Positions 35,144 to 43,953 of a DNA stretch of 64,000 nt are shown piece after piece. The notes below the pieces were generated by a model. It worked only from the letters and a program-made list of their open reading frames with translations. It searched no databases and had not been told where the DNA came from. The stretch covers positions 1-64,000 of the forward strand of contig NZ_JAHBBD010000008.1 of NCBI RefSeq assembly GCF_019331775.1. Reading direction: 5' to 3'. The first letter of the stretch is position 1. Each line of letters starts with the position of its first letter. Source of the stretch: Bifidobacterium phasiani (lineage in GTDB: Bacteria; Actinomycetota; Actinomycetes; Actinomycetales; Bifidobacteriaceae). Made by a program: the position numbers and the translations under genes.

Positions 35144-38008
35144 TCAGCCGACGGTGATGGTGGGCTCGCTGCGCTTGCGCAGGTAGGCGCGGATGGCGAG
35201 GACCTCCCAGCCGATCAGCAGGACGGCGACGACGACGTCGATGGCGATGGCCACCTTCATCCAGGTCTCCAGTCCGGTCTTCAGGTTCTCCGGGGCGTAG
35301 GCGCGGCTGTTGACCACGGTGTACATGATGTCGTGGCAGGCGTCGCGCATGTAGTTCACGTACACCGGGTTATCCGTGTAGGACACGAAGTTCGTGCCGA
35401 TATCGAACGTGGACAGGCAGGTGTCGCCGCCGGCGGCGATCATCTGGTCGGCGTTCATGTAGTAGGCGCCCGCGAAGTAGTCGGTGTCCACGAAGCCGCG
35501 GAAGCCCCACTCGTCGCGCAGCACGCCGGTGAGCAGCTCCGGGCAGCCGCCGGCCCACACGTTGCCGATGTAGTTGAACGAGGACATCACCGCGGTGGCG
35601 CCGCCCTCCTTCACGCACATCTCGAACGGCTTCAGGTACAGCTCGCGCAGCGGCTGCTCCTGGATCCACGAGCACAGCATCGACCAGCGGTTCGTCTCCT
35701 GCTCGTTGAGCACGAAGTGCTTGAGGTAGGCGTACACGCCGTGCTCGGCCGCGCCGGCCACCGCCTTCGAGGCCATGACGCCGGACAGCAGGCTGTCCTC
35801 CGAGAAGTACTCGTAGCTGCGGCCCTCGAAAGCCGAGCGGTGCAGGTTCATCGACGGGGCATACCAGCCGGAGGCGCCGAGCTGGTCGGCCATCTCGCCC
35901 ATGTCGGAGCCGTAGGCGGAGGCCATCTCCGGGTTCCAGGTCGCCGCGATCATCACCGCGGAGGGGAAGCCCACCGAACCGGCGCCGGTGAAGTTGTTGC
36001 TCAGCGCCGACGGGCCGTCGACGTCCACGGTGCTGGCCTTGTCCACGCTCGCCGCGGCCGCGGTCTGGAAGCCGCCGTGGGCGATCATGTCCTGCATGTC
36101 GTCGATGGTCAGCTGGTCGAGCAGGTCGTCCCACTGCGGGTCGTCGTAGTCGGCGCCGCGCAGGTCGGCCAGCGTCAGGCCGTTGTCGGCGCCCGTCGTC
36201 GGCATCTCGGCGTCGGCGTCGGTCTCCTCCTGGTAGGTGGAGGTGTTGATGAAGCCGGCCTTGAGCTCGTCGGACATCGTCATGCTCTCCGGCGCGGCGA
36301 GCGCCTCGTCCATGTTGGCGAAGCCGTCCGCACGCGACAGGTAGGTCACGTCGCCCGCGGCGAAGCCGAAGCGGTTGACCGCCGCGACCTGGTCGGTGGA
36401 GCGCGGGTTGTCCTCGCCGTACACGATGTCCTCGTCCACGTGGTGGGTGAAGGAGTCGATGACGGTGTGCGAGTCGGAGTTCAGCGAGATGACGTAGTCG
36501 CCGGCCTCGAGGACGTAGTGGCCGTCGCCGCTCTGGTCGTACGACGCCATGTCCTCCTCATTGATGGTGAAGGACAGCGTCTGCGAGTCGCCCGGCTCGA
36601 GCAGGTTGGTCTTGGCGAAGTCGATGAGGTTCGCGCTGGCCTTCTCGATGCCGCCGTCGGTGTAGGGCGGGTTGTAGTAGATCTCAGCCACGCCCTTGCC
36701 GGCCACGTCGCCGGTGTTCGTCACCGTGACGTCGAAGCCGATGGTGCCGTCGCCGTTGTCGACCGGCTCTCCCAGCGTCTGCTCGAAGGTCGTGTAGCTC
36801 AGGCCGTAGCCGAACGGGTACTGCACCACGCTGTCGTAGTCGATCGCGCCCTCGGCGGCCGCGGTCTCATAGAAGCGGTATCCGGCGTAGATGCCCTCGA
36901 CGTAGTTCACGAACGTCGGCACGGAGCCGCTCATGTACGGGTCGCTGTCATCGACCATGAACTCGTCCATGTTGTCGTACGGGAAGTTGCCGATGTTGTT
37001 GAACGTCGGCGTCGCGGTCAGGTCGTACACGAAGGTGTCCGGGGTCTTGCCGGAGGGGTTCGTCTCGCCGCTGAGGATGTCGCCGAGCGCGTCGAAGCCG
37101 GTCTGGCCGGGGCCGGCGCACCACAGCGCGGCCTTGATCTGCGGGTACTCGTCGACGAAGCCCAGCTCCATCGGCGACAGGCCGTCGTACACCACGATGA
37201 CGTTCTCGTAGTCGTCGCAGACCATGTCGAGCAGGTCGCGCTCCGTCCGGCTCAGCTGCAGGTAGTGCTCACCCTGCTCGAAGTCGGCGTACTCGGTCGA
37301 ATTGTCCTGGTGCGTCGCGGAAGCCATGTCGGTGGGCAGGTCGTTGCCCTCGCCGCCGACGCGGCCGATCACGAACAGCGCGGTGTCGGAGAACTCGCGC
37401 GCCGACTCCAGCAGGTCGTCGCCGTACTCGGCGACGGGCGGCTCGGGCAGCGTCCAGTCGGTGCCGTAGTCGCTGCGGGTCAGGCCGTAGCTGTTATAGA
37501 AATCGATCAGGTCCTGGTTGACGGAGAACCCGGCGTCCTCGAGCCCCTCGACCAGCGTGACGCGGTCGTACAGGTCGTTCAGCGCGCCGGCGCCGCTGCC
37601 GCCGTACACCGGGTTCGCGACGGTCCATCCGAAGGTGTTGATGGCCGAGCCGGGCTCCAGCGGCAGACCGCCGTCGTTCTTCAGCAGCACCGTGCCCTCG
37701 CCGGCGATGGTGCGCGTGTCCTGGTTGCTGCGGTCGGTGGCCTCGGCGCTGATGGTGCCGCTGCCGCCGAGGGCCAGCGTCAGCAGCGTGGACATCGGCC
37801 CGAGGCAGATGAGGTTGGCGACGGCCACGATCGCCGCGATGGCGACGATCGCCGACTCCTTGCGGATCAGCCCGCGCAGCGCGACGTTCGCCTTGCGGCA
37901 CGCCACGGCGGTGACGATCGCGACGACGAGGATCACTGCCAGAGCGACGAGGTACCAGCGGCATGACTGGATGACGCTGACGACATCGCTCATGTTGATG
38001 TCGATCAT
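35144..38008 (-). CDS. Membrane-anchored GH3 beta-glycosidase with permuted domain order
   Basis: A 954-residue glycoside hydrolase family 3 protein. N-terminal hydrophobic segments at about 18-38 and 52-82, and a C-terminal one at about 918-940, suggest both ends are held in the membrane. The domain order is reversed from the classic layout. The alpha/beta sandwich half comes first (GEGTVLLKNDGGLPL, IGRVGGEGND as the acid/base region, YPFGYGLSYTTF), then a fibronectin-III-like part (VTNTGDVAGKGVAEIY), then the TIM-barrel half (VDVDGPSAL, GRSYEYFSEDSLLSG, KHFVLNEQETNR). The nucleophile is probably Asp843 in GFVDTDYFAG. The start ATG has AAGGAG upstream. The sugar specificity cannot be told. 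It is divergent from a LytTR two-component system. Confidence 0.88.
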   Translation of the reverse strand: MIDINMSDVVSVIQSCRWYLVALAVILVVAIVTAVACRKANVALRGLIRKESAIVAIAAIVAVANLICLGPMSTLLTLALGGSGTISAEATDRSNQDTRTIAGEGTVLLKNDGGLPLEPGSAINTFGWTVANPVYGGSGAGALNDLYDRVTLVEGLEDAGFSVNQDLIDFYNSYGLTRSDYGTDWTLPEPPVAEYGDDLLESAREFSDTALFVIGRVGGEGNDLPTDMASATHQDNSTEYADFEQGEHYLQLSRTERDLLDMVCDDYENVIVVYDGLSPMELGFVDEYPQIKAALWCAGPGQTGFDALGDILSGETNPSGKTPDTFVYDLTATPTFNNIGNFPYDNMDEFMVDDSDPYMSGSVPTFVNYVEGIYAGYRFYETAAAEGAIDYDSVVQYPFGYGLSYTTFEQTLGEPVDNGDGTIGFDVTVTNTGDVAGKGVAEIYYNPPYTDGGIEKASANLIDFAKTNLLEPGDSQTLSFTINEEDMASYDQSGDGHYVLEAGDYVISLNSDSHTVIDSFTHHVDEDIVYGEDNPRSTDQVAAVNRFGFAAGDVTYLSRADGFANMDEALAAPESMTMSDELKAGFINTSTYQEETDADAEMPTTGADNGLTLADLRGADYDDPQWDDLLDQLTIDDMQDMIAHGGFQTAAAASVDKASTVDVDGPSALSNNFTGAGSVGFPSAVMIAATWNPEMASAYGSDMGEMADQLGASGWYAPSMNLHRSAFEGRSYEYFSEDSLLSGVMASKAVAGAAEHGVYAYLKHFVLNEQETNRWSMLCSWIQEQPLRELYLKPFEMCVKEGGATAVMSSFNYIGNVWAGGCPELLTGVLRDEWGFRGFVDTDYFAGAYYMNADQMIAAGGDTCLSTFDIGTNFVSYTDNPVYVNYMRDACHDIMYTVVNSRAYAPENLKTGLETWMKVAIAIDVVVAVLLIGWEVLAIRAYLRKRSEPTITVG

Positions 38009-38203
38009 ATGACAACTCCTTTGTTTCTCTCATGCACGAGATCGCATGCATGCGTACCTGGCATCGTAGGCGTGCGCGCGGCGACGCGCCGGGCCCCGGG
38101 CACCACCTGTCGTTTTCCCGTCGTGGTCGGTCGGCGCCGGCGCCGCGATTTCCCGCCCCCGCGCGGCGCGTGGTAGATTGTTCGCGTCGAAAGCTGGTGG
38201 AAT

Positions 38204-38914
38204 ATGATCGAACTTGCCATAGTCGAGGATGACGAGGCGCAGGCGTGGCTGCTGCGCCGATACGTGGATCGGTACGCCGCCGACCACGGGGTGGGCTTCG
38301 ACGTGAGCGTGCACCGCACCGCCGAGGACCTGTTGGACGGCCGGGCGAAGGCGGCCGACCTGGTGTTCATGGACATCCAGCTGCCCGGCATCGACGGCAT
38401 GGAGGCCGTGCGGCGCATCCGGCGGCGGCGCGCGGACGTGCCGGTGGTGTTCATCACGAGCCTGGCGCAGTACGCCATCGAGGGGTACCGGGTGCACGCG
38501 CTCGACTTCGTCGTCAAGCCGGTGTCGTACTCCAACTTCGAGTTCAAGATGACCCGGGCGCTGCGCGCCGTCCGACGCGAGCGCGGCGCCGGGATCTCCG
38601 TGCGCGCCGACGACGGCCTGCACGTGGTCGAGACCCGCGACATCCGCTACATCGAGGTGCGCAACCACGAGCTCACCTACCATCTGACCGACGGCGAGCT
38701 GCGCTCCCGCGGGTCGGTGGCCGAACGCGAGCGCGAGCTCAAGGACGCCGGTTTCGTGCGCTGCAACGTGTGCTATCTGGTGAACATGCGGCATGTCGCG
38801 GGCTTCGGCGACGAGGGGCTCGTCCTGGACGACGGCACCGCGCTCGCCGTGAGCCGCGCCCGCCGCCGCGCCACGATGGAGGCGATCGCCAGATACATGG
38901 GAGGCATGCGCTGA
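38204..38914 (+). CDS. LytTR-family response regulator (AgrA/LytR type)
   Basis: A 236-residue regulator. The receiver domain has acidic pocket VEDDE (7-11), phospho-acceptor Asp57 in VFMDIQLPGIDG, Thr in FITSLAQ and Lys in FVVKPVSY. A LytTR DNA-binding domain follows from about 130 (DDGLHVVETRDIRYIEVRNH). Such regulators often pair with peptide- or carbohydrate-responsive kinases. Its stop and the kinase start overlap by one base (TGATG). The divergent GH3 gene is the nearest target candidate. Confidence 0.88.
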   Translation: MIELAIVEDDEAQAWLLRRYVDRYAADHGVGFDVSVHRTAEDLLDGRAKAADLVFMDIQLPGIDGMEAVRRIRRRRADVPVVFITSLAQYAIEGYRVHALDFVVKPVSYSNFEFKMTRALRAVRRERGAGISVRADDGLHVVETRDIRYIEVRNHELTYHLTDGELRSRGSVAERERELKDAGFVRCNVCYLVNMRHVAGFGDEGLVLDDGTALAVSRARRRATMEAIARYMGGMR

Positions 38915-40233
38915 TGACGGACAACGTCCACCTGATCAACCTGCTGACGATGGTCGAGGTCGTGGCGGGCGGCCACCTGTTCGCCGGGTGGAACGAGCGC
39001 CGCGGCCACTTCGGCTGGAGGGTGGCGCTGTCGGTGTGCTGCTGCCTGCTGTGGGCCGTCATCGTGCCGATGGAGTACCTGCCCGACCGGTTCGTGCTGT
39101 ACGGCAGCCTGGTGTACGGGTCGTTCTTCATCCTGGCCTGGACGGGGCTGGCGTGCTGCTACCGGGAGTCCGGGTGGGTGACGCTGTTCAACGCCGTGGT
39201 CGGCTACACGCTGCAGCACGGCGTCTCCGGGTTCAACGACATGCTGCAGTGCACCGGCGTCTACGACGCGATGCCGTGGCCGCCGCTGGCGACGATGCTG
39301 CACCTGGCCATGGCGGCGGCGCTGTACGCGTGCTGCTACCTGGTGCTCTCGCCGCGCATCCGCCGGCAGGGGCGCATCGCGATCGACAGCCGGGCGATGC
39401 TGGCGGTGTCGACGATCGCGATACTGGTGGACATCGTCATCGGGCTGTTCATCATGGAGCTGGACCGGACGGACCACAACGCCGGCTATCTGCTGCTGCT
39501 GTCGATGTACAACGTGCTGGTGTGCCTGTTCCTGCTGTACGTGCTGTTCACGCTGGTGACGAACCGCGGCTTCGAGCTGGAGATGCGCGTGATGGAGCGC
39601 ATGCTGGCCGAGCAGCGGCGCCAGTTCGAGATGTCGTCGCGCACGATCGACCTGATCAACCGCAAGTGCCACGACCTGAAGTACCAGATCCGGCGGCTGG
39701 GCGACGGCGGGGCGCGCGCGGACCGCAAGGCGCTGGACGAGCTGGCGGACGCCGTCGACATCTACGATTCGAGCGTGGACAGCGGCAACCGGGCGCTGGA
39801 CGTCATCCTGACCGAGAAGCGGCTGCTGTGCGACCAGCGCGGCATCGAGCTGACCTGCATGGCGGACGGCGGGGCGCTGTCGTTCCTGGATTCCTCGGAG
39901 ATCTACGCGCTGTTCGGCAACATCCTCGATAACGCCATCGAGGCCGTGGACCGGATGCCCGCCCAGGCCGGCAGGGACATCACGCTGGTCGTGCGCCGGC
40001 AGGGGTCGATGGTCTCGATCCACGAGGAGAACCGCTGCGCGCAGGCCCCGCGGTTCCGCGACGGGCTGCCGGTGACGACGAAGACGGACTCCCCCGGATA
40101 CCACGGCTTCGGCATGCGTTCGATCCGTTCGATCGTCGAGGGGCACGGCGGGGTGCTCACCGTCGGCGCCGAGGACGGGCTGTTCCACCTCGACGCCGTG
40201 CTCACCGCCCGCGCGTCCTCCCCTCGCTCCTGA
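38914..40233 (+). CDS. Sensor histidine kinase (AgrC-like)
   Basis: A 439-residue kinase with about six membrane helices (6-215), then a coiled segment (ELEMRVMERMLAEQRRQFE) and the phospho-acceptor region NRKCHDLKYQI with His253. The ATPase domain has NILDNAIEAV (N box) and GYHGFGMRSIRSIVEGHGG (G box). This HPK10-type layout is that of AgrC/ComD kinases, which sense peptides, but no peptide gene is visible nearby. It lies in an operon with the LytTR regulator, with GGAGG upstream. Confidence 0.87.
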   Translation: MTDNVHLINLLTMVEVVAGGHLFAGWNERRGHFGWRVALSVCCCLLWAVIVPMEYLPDRFVLYGSLVYGSFFILAWTGLACCYRESGWVTLFNAVVGYTLQHGVSGFNDMLQCTGVYDAMPWPPLATMLHLAMAAALYACCYLVLSPRIRRQGRIAIDSRAMLAVSTIAILVDIVIGLFIMELDRTDHNAGYLLLLSMYNVLVCLFLLYVLFTLVTNRGFELEMRVMERMLAEQRRQFEMSSRTIDLINRKCHDLKYQIRRLGDGGARADRKALDELADAVDIYDSSVDSGNRALDVILTEKRLLCDQRGIELTCMADGGALSFLDSSEIYALFGNILDNAIEAVDRMPAQAGRDITLVVRRQGSMVSIHEENRCAQAPRFRDGLPVTTKTDSPGYHGFGMRSIRSIVEGHGGVLTVGAEDGLFHLDAVLTARASSPRS

Positions 40234-40243
40234 TTCCATTTCC

Positions 40244-40288
40244 CTGAAAAACGTACATCTCAGCACGCTGAGATGTACGTTTTTTCAG
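40244..40288. terminator. Bidirectional terminator, hairpin copy B (inverted)
   Basis: The same 21-base arms as the hairpin at 35078-35121 but with loop AC instead of GT, so it is the reverse complement of copy A apart from one extra T. It separates the convergent kinase and aminotransferase genes. Confidence 0.9.
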
Positions 40289-40303
40289 GAAAGGTGGGAA
40301 CTG

Positions 40304-41881
40304 CTACTGGCGGTAGTAGGAGAGGAAGTCGGTGAGGCGGTTGGTGGCGTCCTTGAGGACCTCGACGCGCGGCAGGTAGACGATGCGGAAGTGGTCGGGC
40401 TGCCGCCAGTTGAAGCCGCTGCCCTGCACGATGAGCAGCTTCTCGTCGCGCAGCAGGTCGAGGGCGAACTGCTCGTCGTTGGAGATGTTGAACTTCTTCA
40501 CGTCGATCTTCGGGAAGATGTAGAACGCCGCCTTCGGCTTGACCGCGGTGATGCCGGGGATCGAGTTCAACGCCTCGTAGATGTACTCGCGTTGCTCGTA
40601 GATGCGGCCGCCGGGCACGATGTAGTCGTTGACGCTCTGGTGCCCGCCGAGCGCGGTCTGCACGATCGACTGCGCCGGCACGTTCGAGCACAGGCGCATG
40701 TTCGACAGCATGTTCAGGCCCTCGATGTAGTCCGTCGCGACGCGCTTGTTGCCGCTGAGCACCATCCAGCCGATGCGGTAGCCGGCGATCATATGCGACT
40801 TGGACAGGCCGGAGAACGTGACGCAGAACAGGTCGGGCGCCATCGAGGCGATCGAGATGTGCTCCAGGCCGTCCATGACCAGGCGGTCGTAGATCTCGTC
40901 GGAGAAGATGATGAGCTGGTGCTCGCGCGCGATGTCGACGATCTGCTGCAGCACCTCGCGCGGGTAGAGCGCGCCCGTGGGGTTGTTCGGGTTGATGATC
41001 ACGATCGCCTTGGTGCGGTCGGTGATCTTGGCGCGGATGTCGTCCATGTCCGGATACCATTCGGACTGCTCGTCGCACACATAGTGCACGGCCGTGCCGC
41101 CGGCGAGGTTCACACAGGCGGTCCACAGCGGGTAGTCGGGCGACGGGACCAGCACCTCGTCGCCGGTGTCGAGCAGCGCCGACATCGACAGGTTGATCAG
41201 CTCGCTGACGCCGTTGCCGGTGTAGATGTCCTCGATCGACACGTTCGGCAGGCCCTTGAGCTGCGCGTACTGCATGATCGCCTTGCGGGCGGAGAACAGG
41301 CCCTTGGCCGGCGAGTACCCCTCGCAGTCGGTCAGCTGCTGGCGCATGTCGTAGACCACCTCGTCGGGGGTGCGGAAGCCGAACGGCGCGGGGTTGCCGA
41401 TGTTGAGCTTGAGCACGTTCGTGCCGTCGGCCTCCATGCGCATCGCCTCGTCGACGACGGGACCGCGCACGTCGTAGAGCACGTTGTCGAGCTTGGATGA
41501 TTTCGAGAACCGGCGCATGGGAGTTCCTTTCGGCTGATGGGTGGTGGTCGGTGCGGTGGTCGCGGAGGTGGGAGCCATGGAGGCGGCGGACGGCGTCGTG
41601 TCCGTTGCGCCGTCAGCCTTGCCGCGCGTCGTGGGCTCCGTGGACGGCGCGGACGCGTTCGGGGCGCCGTCGCGCAGCCAGGCCTCGTCGACCCCCAGCG
41701 TCCGCGCAAGAAAGCGCATGACGTCGGCACGGGGGACGGTCTTGCCGCCGACGTACTGGCTGACGTGGCTCTTGCCGAGCTTGACGCCGCTGCCCTGCGC
41801 CCGGTTGACCAGGTCGACCTGCTTGAGGCCGGCGGTCTGCATCGCCGCCCTGAGTCGCGCCGCGAACGTCGATTGGTCCAT
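40304..41881 (-). CDS. HTH-domain / class I aminotransferase fusion (AlaA-like)
   Basis: A 525-residue chain with two parts. Residues 1-75 are a Cro/XRE-type helix-turn-helix (LKQVDLVNRAQ, KLGKSHVSQYVGGKTVPRAD). A 50-residue Thr/Ser/Ala/Pro linker follows, then a roughly 404-residue PLP aminotransferase close to alanine/valine transaminases (NIGNPAPFGFRTPDE, INPNNPTGALYPRE, and FSGLSKSHMIAGYRIGW with the PLP Lys). The ATG at 41881 has GGAGA upstream. An in-frame ATG at 41518, at the start of the enzyme part, has its own AAAGGAA site, so a free enzyme may also be made. The fusion suggests an enzyme that regulates its own gene. Confidence 0.85.
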   Translation of the reverse strand: MDQSTFAARLRAAMQTAGLKQVDLVNRAQGSGVKLGKSHVSQYVGGKTVPRADVMRFLARTLGVDEAWLRDGAPNASAPSTEPTTRGKADGATDTTPSAASMAPTSATTAPTTTHQPKGTPMRRFSKSSKLDNVLYDVRGPVVDEAMRMEADGTNVLKLNIGNPAPFGFRTPDEVVYDMRQQLTDCEGYSPAKGLFSARKAIMQYAQLKGLPNVSIEDIYTGNGVSELINLSMSALLDTGDEVLVPSPDYPLWTACVNLAGGTAVHYVCDEQSEWYPDMDDIRAKITDRTKAIVIINPNNPTGALYPREVLQQIVDIAREHQLIIFSDEIYDRLVMDGLEHISIASMAPDLFCVTFSGLSKSHMIAGYRIGWMVLSGNKRVATDYIEGLNMLSNMRLCSNVPAQSIVQTALGGHQSVNDYIVPGGRIYEQREYIYEALNSIPGITAVKPKAAFYIFPKIDVKKFNISNDEQFALDLLRDEKLLIVQGSGFNWRQPDHFRIVYLPRVEVLKDATNRLTDFLSYYRQ

Positions 41882-41904
41882 CCGTCTCTCCGATGCCGTA
41901 GTTG

Positions 41905-42016
41905 GTTCAATTTCCATGATGCTGGTTCAACAGTGTAGCGACGGACGGTGACATGAGTTCAACGCTTTGTGTGTCGAGTTCAATATGCGGACTGCGGCGG
42001 GTGCGAAAAAGTTCAA
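41905..42016. promoter_or_regulatory. Five GTTCAA motifs, probable operator array
   Basis: GTTCAA occurs at 41905, 41925, 41957, 41978 and 42011, all in one orientation. Successive spacings are 20, 32, 21 and 33 bases, close to two and three helical turns, which would put every site on one face of the DNA. The array covers the region just upstream of the HTH-aminotransferase gene and supports the start at 41881. Confidence 0.6.
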
Positions 42017-42032
42017 TTCGTGGCGGCTGTGC

Positions 42033-42070
42033 GGGAATACGCCGGTATTTCTGTGGGAATACGCCGGTAT
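42033..42070. repeat. Direct repeat of 16 bases upstream of the HTH-aminotransferase gene
   Basis: GGGAATACGCCGGTAT is present at 42033-42048 and 42055-42070, 22 bases apart. It lies between the GTTCAA array and the end of the GNAT gene and may be a second regulator site or part of the promoter. Confidence 0.7.
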
Positions 42071-42144
42071 CCCGTGACGTCGCCCAGGGCCCCGCCCGTG
42101 ACCGCTCCGGCGATCCGGCCCGCCGGCCGGCGCGCCATGCGGCG

Positions 42145-42912
42145 CTAGAAACGGCACTCGGCCTCGGGCCGCAGCGTCAGCTCGGCCCACGCCGGGCGGA
42201 ACCCGCACGCGATCGCGTTGCGCGCCGAGGGGATGTTCGACCACGCGCAGCAGTAGAACGGCACCTTGCCGCGCTCCAGGATCGCCGCGGCCAACATGCC
42301 GGTCAGCGCCGAGGCGACGCCCTGCCGGCGGTACGCTGGCAGCACGTCGACGCCGATCTGCCACATGTCCTCGCAGTCCGCCGAGCACGCCGCGAGACCA
42401 ATCAGCTCGCCGCGGTCGTAGGCGCCGACGCCGAGCACGTCGAGTTCGGGGCGCTCCGCGCACAGCGCGTTCGACCACGCGTCCACGTACAGCCCGGCGA
42501 AGTCGTCGGGCCCGAGCACGGCGGTGCCGTACCGGCAGGGCGCGGCCGTCATCCGGTCCGGATCGGGCAGGAAGTACTCGGCCTGGAAGCACACGCGCAG
42601 CCCGTGCGGGCGCAGCGCGTCGTCCAGCCGGTGGATGGCGGGCGTCTCGAAGCAGCGGAACGGCTCGCGGCCGTCGAGATAGCCGGCGACGAGTCCGCGG
42701 TGCCGCGCGTCCACGGAGGCGACGACGTTGGAGCCGTACGACACCAGGTCGCAGGCGAACGGCAGCCGCAGATAGCGCCGTGCGCGCGGGTCGGCCCTCG
42801 ACTCGACGACCACCGGCCCGTCGCGGTCGAAGTCGCCGGGGTCGCAGCCCAGGTCGATGGCGGACTGCCGCTTGGCGACGGCCATGACGGCGGCGTTGTC
42901 GAATGCGGTCAT
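42145..42912 (-). CDS. GNAT-family N-acetyltransferase
   Basis: A 255-residue protein whose C-terminal half is a GNAT fold with the acetyl-CoA loop DVLPAYRRQGVASALTGM, followed by CCAWSNIPSARNAIACGFRPAW, a common ending of the fold. The N-terminal half (residues 1-125) is not recognised and may be a degenerate second GNAT domain. The substrate is unknown. The ATG at 42912 has a GGGAA site upstream. It is 116 bases downstream of the HAD gene and could share its transcript. Confidence 0.8.
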   Translation of the reverse strand: MTAFDNAAVMAVAKRQSAIDLGCDPGDFDRDGPVVVESRADPRARRYLRLPFACDLVSYGSNVVASVDARHRGLVAGYLDGREPFRCFETPAIHRLDDALRPHGLRVCFQAEYFLPDPDRMTAAPCRYGTAVLGPDDFAGLYVDAWSNALCAERPELDVLGVGAYDRGELIGLAACSADCEDMWQIGVDVLPAYRRQGVASALTGMLAAAILERGKVPFYCCAWSNIPSARNAIACGFRPAWAELTLRPEAECRF

Positions 42913-43028
42913 GATGTCGGTTCCCTTCCCCTGTCGTCGTGCGTGTCCACCGCTCCAAGCGGCGGATGGGGCGCCCGCCGCGGCGCCACGGGATCCGGGC
43001 CCATGCCCGGGTCACATCGCTCCCCCGC

Positions 43029-43862
43029 TCAGCGCAGCAGCATCCGTTCGATCCACTGCGCGACGCCGTCCTCGTTGTTGGACGGGCAGACGTCGTCGGC
43101 GACGGCGAGCACCCGCGGGTTCGCGTTGGCCACCGCCACGCCCCTGCCGGAGCGCCTGAGCATCGCGATGTCGATGACGTCGTCGCCGAACGAGACGGTG
43201 TCCTCCAGCGGCACGTCCATCCGCGCGCACAGCTCGCCGAGCGCGTGCTCCTTGTTGGCCAGCGGGTTCATCAGCATCGCCAGCGTGTTCTCGCTGACGT
43301 GCAGGCTGAAGTCCGGCGGCACCAGCCGGCGCAGCGCGTCCCACTGCCCCGGCTCGGGGACGGCGATGATCTTGTCCGCCACCCCCGGCGGGACGTCGGA
43401 GAAGTCGGTGAGCACGAACGCCTGCGTCTTCCACATGTCGGAGATGTCCCAGTTGACGTACCGCACGTCGTCCATCACGATGCCGACCTTCAGTCCGGGG
43501 ATCTCGTCGAGCAGGAAGCGGCAGACGTCGGCGGCGCGTTGCGAGGAGAATCCGACCTTGCACAGGTGCCCGTCCTCCGGGAGCGCGCCGGCGGTCAGCA
43601 TGTCGTAGTCCGAGGCGGCCGGGTCGAAGTCGATGAGCGCGCCGTTGAGGTAGACGCAGGCGTCGACCGGCAGCCGCCGCACGAACTCGTAGCCGGTGCT
43701 CACCGGCCGGGCCGTCGCGATGGCGAAGCGGTACCCCAGGTCGTGCATCCGGTCGATGGCGTCGATCGATCGCCGGGTGATGTAGCGGTCCTCGAACACG
43801 TCGGCGTCGTGCAGCAGCGTGCCGTCGAGGTCGGCGACGATCAGTCGCGGTTCGTGGTGCAT
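43029..43862 (-). CDS. Cof-type HAD-IIB phosphatase
   Basis: A 277-residue HAD hydrolase. Motif I is IVADLDGTLLHD with the nucleophile Asp, motif II a Thr in FAIATARP, the Lys lies in NPLANKEHALG, and motif IV is VSFGDDVIDIAMLRRSG. A cap of the Cof/YidA type sits between. It removes phosphate from small sugar phosphates or similar; the real substrate is unknown. The ATG at 43862 has GGAAGGA upstream. Confidence 0.87.
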   Translation of the reverse strand: MHHEPRLIVADLDGTLLHDADVFEDRYITRRSIDAIDRMHDLGYRFAIATARPVSTGYEFVRRLPVDACVYLNGALIDFDPAASDYDMLTAGALPEDGHLCKVGFSSQRAADVCRFLLDEIPGLKVGIVMDDVRYVNWDISDMWKTQAFVLTDFSDVPPGVADKIIAVPEPGQWDALRRLVPPDFSLHVSENTLAMLMNPLANKEHALGELCARMDVPLEDTVSFGDDVIDIAMLRRSGRGVAVANANPRVLAVADDVCPSNNEDGVAQWIERMLLR

Positions 43863-43953
43863 GGGCGGTCCTTCCGTCGGCGGGTGCGGTCGATGCGTGG
43901 CATGGGGGGCGGATACGGATACGGCCGGCGGGCGGTCGCGTCCCGGCGCGGCG

